Positions 13,619-18,293 of a DNA stretch of 18,293 bases are shown one piece after another. The DNA is from Thermohalobaculum sp039821125 (GTDB lineage: Bacteria > Pseudomonadota > Alphaproteobacteria > Rhodobacterales > Rhodobacteraceae). The stretch covers positions 1 to 18,293 of the forward strand of contig JBCBOR010000087.1 in assembly GCA_039821125.1 (NCBI GenBank), in the 5' to 3' direction. A program made the translations under genes and the position numbers. The notes under the pieces are model-generated. The model ran no database searches, was not told where the DNA came from, and saw only the letters and a program-made list of their open reading frames with translations. Numbering within the stretch: position 1 is the first letter of the stretch; each line of letters begins with the position of its first letter.

Positions 13619-15892
13619 ATGTCGATCGACGACGCCATGATGGGGGATGTCTGGCCCGCGGTAGAACCGGGCCGGGACGCACAGGACTATGGCTCGGTGC
13701 GGCTGGAGCCGACGGCCCCCTGCCCTGTGCGCAGCTTCCAGACCTTCACCGTGACCTATGCGGCGGGAAAGTTTGGCCTCGACGATACCGGCGCCATCCG
13801 CATTGCATTTCGCTGGGTGCATGATCGTGGTCCGTTACAGACCGATGATCCCGCGGCGATGAACTATGTCAGCGCAGTCTCCAGCAGCGGCGTACCGTTG
13901 AGCCTGTTGGCCGAGCCGTTCGGATACCGACCCTGGGGCGGCGGCGTGCGCGTCACGGTCGAAGGCGGATACCTCGACCCGGGCGACGAGATCCGCGTGA
14001 CCTTCGGCGACCGCTCCGGCGGCTCTCCCGGGTTCCGGATGCAAACGATTGCAGAGCAGGACTTCGAATTCCGCGTCTCCGCCGATACCTGCGCGACCGG
14101 GTTCTTCAACCTCTTGCCGGATCGTCTCTGCGTTCCGATCATCGCCGGACCGCCGCATATCTGGAAAGTCATCGCGCCGGGTCTGCGCCGCCCGGGCGAG
14201 CCGTTTCGCATCGGCATCGTGGCCGAAGACCTGTGGGGCAATCCGGCGAGACCCGGCCCGGTGACAGTGCGCCTCTCCGCCAGTCACCAGATCACCGGCC
14301 TTCCGGAAGAGATCACCTTCGCGCCCGATCAACACGAGGCAGTGATCGAAGGATGTTCCATCGAAGCTCCGGCCGACATCACGATCCGGCTGTCGGATGC
14401 GCAAGGCACGCATCTCGCCACCGCCAATCCGATCGAAGTGCGCGATGGCCCGGTGTCCGGCTTTTGGGGCGATCTGCATGGCCAAAGCGGTGAGACCGTG
14501 GGAATCGGCACCATCGACGCGTATCTCGCTTTCGCGCGGGACATCGCGCTGCTCGACGTGTCCGGCCATCAGGGCAACGATTTCCAGATCAGCAACGCCT
14601 TCTGGGACAAGATCAACCGGATCACGACCGAGATGAACCGGGATGGTCAGTTCATCGTCTTTCCCGGCTATGAGTGGTCCGGCAATACGCCCGTCGGCGG
14701 CGATCACAACGTCTTCTTCCGACACGAGGGGCGGCAGATCCGGCGCTCCTCGCACGCGCAACTGACCGACCGGAGCGATCTTGACACCGATGCCAACACG
14801 CTGGATGCCCTGTTCACGGCATTGCAGGGTGAGGATTGCGTGCTCTGGTCCCATGTCGGCGGGCGGCCTGCGGACGTCTCCTATGGCCATGACCCGGCGC
14901 TGAAAACCGCGGTCGAGGTGCACTCGAACTGGGGAACCTTCGAGTGGATCCTGACCGACAGCCTGGCGCTCGGACACCGGGTCGGGATCGTGGCCAGCAG
15001 CGACGGCCACAAGGGGCGCCCGGGCGCGGGACCGCCCGGCGCGACCGAGTTCGGGGCCTATGGCGGACTGACCTGCTTCCTTGCGCCTGCCCTTACGCGG
15101 GACGCGGTCTTCGAGTGCATGCGCAGGCGGCACCATTACGGAACCTCGGGCAGCCGGATCCTGCTCGATGTCCGGGCACGGCACGCAGCGCCCGCGCAGC
15201 TCTACACCCGCGACCCGGACCATTTCGATGTGACGCCAGAGGAGGTCTACGAGGCGATCATGGGCGACATCGTGCGTCCCGGCGCTGGCACCGGTACGCT
15301 GGCCGTGCAGGTGAACGCGCCTGCCCCGATCGAGCGCGTCGATGTCATGCAGGGGCCTGACCTGCTGCAAACCCTCCGCCCCTATGCCGAGGCAGATCTC
15401 GGCAACAGGGTCCGGGTCTATTGGCGCGGCGCCGAGTATCGCGGGCGTGGGCGCAACACCCGATGGCAGGGCGAGATCGAGGCGACGGGCGCTGTTATCA
15501 TTGCGATGGACCCGGTGAACTGCTGGAACCACGAGCGTCGCCCGGTGCTGGAGACCGGGAACCGCGTGCGTTTCGATCAGGTCACGTCCGGCAACTTCGC
15601 CGGGGTCGATCTGATGCTGGACAGCGAAGAGGCCGTGCTGCAGATCCGGTCGAACCGTGTCTCGGGCGATGTCAGGCTGGACGCACTGGGCCTCGAAGAT
15701 ACGATCCTCGACGCGGGCGGGTTGGAGCGCCAGATCCTCGTGCGCCGGTTGCCGGATCACCTCGACCACCGCACCTTCGCGGCCGAGATCGCGCTGCCCA
15801 CCCCATCGAAGGAGGCCGCCATCTGGGTCCGTGTAACCACATCAGATGGGCATCAGGCATGGTCGAGCCCGATCTATATGCTCCCGGTCTGA
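13619..15892 (+). CDS. DUF3604-type predicted metallohydrolase
   Basis: A 757-residue protein in the DUF3604 group, whose core resembles PHP-type metal-dependent hydrolases. Residues 1-280 look like two beta-rich domains. The catalytic core spans about 280-520 and has a full set of likely metal ligands: D285, H287 and Q289 (WGDLHGQSG), H317 (SGHQGND), E352 (PGYEWSG), H363 (GGDHNVF), H412 (SHVGGR), E433 and H435 (EVHSNWG), D462 and H464 (SSDGHKG), then RRHHYGTSGSRI near 503. A beta-rich tail follows to residue 757. No signal peptide, so cytoplasmic. It sits in one operon with a sulfatase and MarR. The reaction is not known from sequence; hydrolysis of an ester or another bond in the imported compound is inferred. 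The ribosome site before 13619 is weak, so coupling to the sulfatase gene is likely. Confidence 0.85.
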   Translation: MSIDDAMMGDVWPAVEPGRDAQDYGSVRLEPTAPCPVRSFQTFTVTYAAGKFGLDDTGAIRIAFRWVHDRGPLQTDDPAAMNYVSAVSSSGVPLSLLAEPFGYRPWGGGVRVTVEGGYLDPGDEIRVTFGDRSGGSPGFRMQTIAEQDFEFRVSADTCATGFFNLLPDRLCVPIIAGPPHIWKVIAPGLRRPGEPFRIGIVAEDLWGNPARPGPVTVRLSASHQITGLPEEITFAPDQHEAVIEGCSIEAPADITIRLSDAQGTHLATANPIEVRDGPVSGFWGDLHGQSGETVGIGTIDAYLAFARDIALLDVSGHQGNDFQISNAFWDKINRITTEMNRDGQFIVFPGYEWSGNTPVGGDHNVFFRHEGRQIRRSSHAQLTDRSDLDTDANTLDALFTALQGEDCVLWSHVGGRPADVSYGHDPALKTAVEVHSNWGTFEWILTDSLALGHRVGIVASSDGHKGRPGAGPPGATEFGAYGGLTCFLAPALTRDAVFECMRRRHHYGTSGSRILLDVRARHAAPAQLYTRDPDHFDVTPEEVYEAIMGDIVRPGAGTGTLAVQVNAPAPIERVDVMQGPDLLQTLRPYAEADLGNRVRVYWRGAEYRGRGRNTRWQGEIEATGAVIIAMDPVNCWNHERRPVLETGNRVRFDQVTSGNFAGVDLMLDSEEAVLQIRSNRVSGDVRLDALGLEDTILDAGGLERQILVRRLPDHLDHRTFAAEIALPTPSKEAAIWVRVTTSDGHQAWSSPIYMLPV

Positions 15893-16054
15893 CGACAAAC
15901 CACGACCCACGACCCACGGGTCTCACCATTGAAGGCGGTCCTCACCGCTCGACTGACGATCCCGTATTTGGCGGGGCTCACGTGCGGCGTCAAAAGTCCA
16001 AATTTCGATGCCGCGCGATTGATCGACAGCTTTGCACAGACGCGACGACACAAA

Positions 16055-16081
16055 GCCCGCTGTCAGGCGACGGCTGCGGGC
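16055..16081 (-). terminator. likely intrinsic terminator of the histidine kinase gene
   Basis: GCCCGC and GCGGGC pair around the kinase stop codon, with further GTC/GAC pairing inside, and on the minus strand the stem is followed by TTTGTGT. The layout fits a rho-independent terminator that overlaps the last codons of the gene. Confidence 0.5.
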
Positions 16082-17313
16082 GTTTCACCGCGCATCTGTC
16101 TCGACGCGGGCAGAACGATGCGAACCGTTGTCCCCACGCCGACCGCACTTTCGATCTTCAGATCACCGTCATGTTTCTCCACCAGCTCGCGGGATAGCGG
16201 CAGGCCGATACCGGTTCCGCCAGCCGCTCGATTCAGTCCGGAGTCGATTTGCGCAAAGTGAGAGAACACCGTCTCCATATCCGCGTCGGCGATGCCGATA
16301 CCCTGATCGGCAACCTCAACAACAATGCTGTCTGCCGTCGAGAACGCTTTCAGCGTAACCTCGTCGCCGACCCCTGAGAACTTCACGGCGTTGCCAACCA
16401 GGTTCATCAAGATCCGGTTGATGGCGTTTTTGTCTGCCCAGATCGATATGTCCTCAGAATCAGGCGCGACCCGGACAGACACGTCGTTTTGCAGGGCAAT
16501 GCCTTGCACGCCACCGATGCAATCCTCGAAACACTTGGTGAGATTGATCGTCTCTTCATTGAGTTCAATGCGGCCCAACTGAATTCTCGAGATATCGAGC
16601 AGATCGTTGATCATGCTCAGAAGCGACGTACCGGATTTACGGATCTCACTCATGAAGTTGGCGAGTTGATCAGCCGAGAACTTGTCCGTGCCGTTGTCGA
16701 CCACAAGTTCCGACAATCCGATGATTGAATTCAGAGGTGTCCGCAACTCATGGCTGGTATTGGTCAGAAACTCGGTCTTGGCCCGATCAGAGGCCAGCGC
16801 ACGATCTCGGGCAGACACAAGCTCGGCTTCAGCCTGAAGGCGATTGTATTCTGACCCTGCACGCTGGGCCACCATGCGAAAGAAAGCGGTATCCTCGGGC
16901 GTCCAGTTCAAGGGGCCGTCATGGATCACGAAGACATGGGCCAGAGGCGTCCCACCCGGACTGAACATGGCCTCGCCGCGGTAACTGTACGCCCCGATCT
17001 GTTTGAGAACTTCCGGGCCGCTGAACAGCGATGTCACGTCATCGGGAAACTCGCAAAACGGATCCTCGGGTTCGCGCTGGTAGACCTGTCCGCAAGGACT
17101 GTCGTCAAGCGAGTATGTAAAGCAGGGACCCAACTGGCCGGCGTCGCAGAAGGCGATGATATCGATATCGCACTTGGAGCCTGCCAGTTTACCGAAGCCG
17201 CCCCATCGACATCCCAGCCCAAGCGTCAGCGCGCGCGAGGCGATCTCGAAGAAGTTCGATCCGGCCGCGTCCTTGCTTGCCAGCATGGACAGCGCTTCAA
17301 GCTTATCCGCCAT
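16063..17313 (-). CDS. soluble GAF-domain sensor histidine kinase
   Basis: A 416-residue kinase without membrane helices, so it should sense a cytoplasmic signal. Residues 1-155 form a GAF-like sensor domain (FFEIASRALTLGLG at its start; YSLDDSPCGQV matches the common Y-L-x-x-x-PC GAF motif), rich in cysteine (C35, C48, C56, C64, C74, C87). A short coiled helix about 155-178 leads to HisKA with H188 in FLTNTSHELRTPLNS. The ATPase domain has an N box (NRILMNLVGNAVKF), G1 (VADQGIGIAD) and G2 (GGTGIGLPLS). GGGGAAA precedes the ATG at 17313. A lone receiver gene is divergent 134 bases away and is the likely partner. Confidence 0.93.
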   Translation of the reverse strand: MADKLEALSMLASKDAAGSNFFEIASRALTLGLGCRWGGFGKLAGSKCDIDIIAFCDAGQLGPCFTYSLDDSPCGQVYQREPEDPFCEFPDDVTSLFSGPEVLKQIGAYSYRGEAMFSPGGTPLAHVFVIHDGPLNWTPEDTAFFRMVAQRAGSEYNRLQAEAELVSARDRALASDRAKTEFLTNTSHELRTPLNSIIGLSELVVDNGTDKFSADQLANFMSEIRKSGTSLLSMINDLLDISRIQLGRIELNEETINLTKCFEDCIGGVQGIALQNDVSVRVAPDSEDISIWADKNAINRILMNLVGNAVKFSGVGDEVTLKAFSTADSIVVEVADQGIGIADADMETVFSHFAQIDSGLNRAAGGTGIGLPLSRELVEKHDGDLKIESAVGVGTTVRIVLPASRQMRGETPAAVA

Positions 17314-17335
17314 GATTTCCCCTGCTCATAACAAG

Positions 17336-17352
17336 ATAACGATTGTCGTTAT
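17336..17352. promoter_or_regulatory. 17-bp palindrome between kinase and receiver genes
   Basis: ATAACGA-TTG-TCGTTAT is a perfect dyad 22 bases before the kinase ATG and 95 bases before the receiver ATG. It has the size and position of an operator for a dimeric regulator, but the receiver protein has no DNA-binding domain, so the binder is unknown. Confidence 0.5.
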
Positions 17353-17447
17353 TGAGCACGCGACAGATTAAATTTGCTTTAGCAGACTGTGCCTATGATC
17401 GCGCCCGTATCACAGCGCTGCTGTTCAGCGTTTTCCAGGAAGCGAGT

Positions 17448-17858
17448 ATGACGGCAGCGCCCCAATCATCGGCCGAAGAGAGTGCATCGCCACGTCGTGT
17501 TCTGCTGGTCGACGATAACGAGGCCAACCTGATGGTGGCAGAGGCGCAGCTTACATTTATGGGCTATGAGGTTGATATCGCCCGGAATGGTCAACAGGCC
17601 ATCGACCAGTTCTCGTCGTCCGCCCACGATGCTGTCCTTATGGACATTCAGATGCCGGTCATGGACGGGTTCGAGGCCTCCTCCCACATGCGCGAGGTGC
17701 TGTGCGATACGACGACGCCGATCATCGCTGTTTCCGCTGGAGCGGCAGCTGTAAACGCGACTGCTGCCGAAGAACACGGTATGAACGGCTTCGTTCAGAA
17801 GCCAGTGGACTGGGGCCTGCTCAGAGCAATGCTCGAGGAGACGTTTGATCAGAGCTAG
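17448..17858 (+). CDS. stand-alone response-regulator receiver domain
   Basis: A 136-residue protein that is almost only a CheY-like receiver: acidic pocket VDDNEAN (D22, D23), phospho-acceptor D66 in VLMDIQMPVMDG, S96 in AVSAGA and K118 in VQKPVD. There is no output domain, so it must act by protein contact or as a step in a phosphorelay. The sequence style (VDDNEANLMVAEAQL, MNGFVQKPVD) is like receivers attached to hybrid kinases. The ATG at 17448 follows AGGAAGCGAGT; the frame stays open back to 17343 but that part crosses the promoter region and looks non-coding. Divergent from, and probably phosphorylated by, the neighbouring kinase. Confidence 0.9.
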   Translation: MTAAPQSSAEESASPRRVLLVDDNEANLMVAEAQLTFMGYEVDIARNGQQAIDQFSSSAHDAVLMDIQMPVMDGFEASSHMREVLCDTTTPIIAVSAGAAAVNATAAEEHGMNGFVQKPVDWGLLRAMLEETFDQS

Positions 17859-18215
17859 CCCTGCCGTTGCGCATGGGCACAGTTGGTCCTTCCCCTACCA
17901 TCGATCAGTGTCTCCTCCGCCGACCAGTGCCGCCCCCGGACACGCCGGTGACGAATTCTCTCTCAGACAGACGCATGTGATCAGGGACATCCCCAAGCCG
18001 ATCGTGGCCATATCTGACCGCCCGGTCGACACTGGAGCCAGTGTGTCACGAAACCGGCTCGACAGGCATCGGCCTCTGTTGTCTCTGCCGAGCGCGACGC
18101 GCGTAATTTACCAAACGCCTTGGCTCGGTGGCAGCGCCGTTTGTCGAGAGACACCGAGAGCAGAGATGTCCGACCTTACAGTCTTCTGACTCGCTCATTG
18201 GACTGGATTTTAAAG
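17859..18215. other. intergenic stretch without a recognisable gene
   Basis: About 360 bases between the receiver gene and the tRNA. One reading frame stays open for 114 codons (17845-18189, plus) but has no ribosome site, starts inside the receiver gene and has an Arg/Pro/Ser-rich composition typical of non-coding frames. Short complementary pieces (TCTCTGC and GCAGAGA) lie about 70 bases apart near 18080-18165. No integrase, attachment repeat or clear promoter is visible. Confidence 0.5.
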
Positions 18216-18291
18216 TGGTGCCGCTGAAGGGACTCGAACCCCCGACCCCATCATTACGAATGACGTGCTCTACCAGCTGAGCTACAGCGGC
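18216..18291 (-). tRNA. tRNA-Thr (anticodon CGT)
   Basis: The minus strand folds as a normal cloverleaf: acceptor GCCGCTG/CAGCGGC, D arm GCTC-AGCTGGTA-GAGC, anticodon stem CGTCA/TGATG with loop TTCGTAA giving anticodon CGT (reads ACG, threonine), T loop TTCGAGT, discriminator A and an encoded CCA (18218-18216). Two T-stem pairs next to the acceptor are G-T. The gene ends two bases from the right edge. Confidence 0.96.
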
Positions 18292-18293
18292 CC

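Noticed and set aside
12045..13682. A 545-codon minus-strand open frame opposite the second sulfatase
   Set aside because: Antisense shadow of a gene with an intact CxPxR active site; spans three separate plus-strand genes.
13835..15769. A 644-codon minus-strand open frame opposite the DUF3604 gene
   Set aside because: The plus-strand frame has clear metal-binding motifs; the antisense frame has none and no ribosome site.
15902..15915. Two tandem copies of ACGACCC after the DUF3604 gene
   Set aside because: Too short and too few copies to be called a repeat element; no structure or coding role is apparent.
17845..18189. A 114-codon plus-strand open frame after the receiver gene
   Set aside because: No ribosome site, starts inside the previous gene, and composition is non-coding-like.
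18216..18291. tRNA-Thr as the integration site of a genomic island covering the window
   Set aside because: No integrase gene and no repeat of the tRNA 3' end was seen anywhere in the window.
1..18293. CRISPR array, insertion sequence or prophage
   Set aside because: No regularly spaced repeats, transposase, terminal inverted repeats or phage genes are visible.

Overview
The window looks like a high-GC chromosome segment from an alphaproteobacterium of the Rhodobacteraceae (Rhodobacter/Roseobacter type). The reasons are the gene set ccoN, a tandem universal stress protein and an FnrL-type regulator lying together with perfect FNR boxes, the CcoN residue numbering, and the general codon style. 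This placement is inference from gene content; no database was searched.

Layout. (1) 1-4662, oxygen-responsive block: a partial ccoN (cbb3 oxidase catalytic subunit, minus strand) with an FNR box 66 bases upstream of its start; a plus-strand pair of overlapping genes (a HAD-like hydrolase and a three-helix membrane protein of unknown role) that looks AT-richer than its surroundings; two hairpins; then, on the minus strand, a tandem UspA protein with its own FNR box, and fnrL itself. (2) 4772-15892, a divergent catabolic cluster. The minus-strand arm is a tripartite tricarboxylate (TTT) transporter (tctC, tctB, tctA), a formylglycine-type sulfatase, a class III CoA-transferase and a CitE-like CoA-ester lyase. 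The plus-strand arm is a MarR regulator, a second sulfatase overlapping it by 4 bases, and a 757-residue DUF3604-type predicted metallohydrolase. The two arms share one short AT-rich promoter region whose palindrome arms double as the two divergent -35 boxes. (3) 16063-17858, a soluble GAF-histidine kinase and a lone receiver-domain protein, divergent around a 17-bp palindrome. (4) 17859-18218, no gene seen; then tRNA-Thr(CGT) at the right edge on the minus strand.

How the genes may work together. The central cluster reads as a complete uptake-and-breakdown route for an unknown anionic compound. The periplasmic TctC protein captures it and TctAB imports it. Two cytoplasmic sulfatases (neither has a signal peptide) and the DUF3604 enzyme remove ester or other groups. 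The CoA-transferase then activates the resulting carboxylic acid, and the CitE-like lyase splits the CoA ester into central-metabolism pieces. MarR probably senses the substrate or an intermediate. The substrate is not known; a sulfated hydroxy-acid or similar organosulfate is the simplest reading, but phosphonate or phosphate mono/diesters are possible because the sulfatase fold also covers those hydrolases. This cluster is the most interesting part of the window. The HAD/membrane protein pair and the kinase/receiver pair are smaller points of interest.
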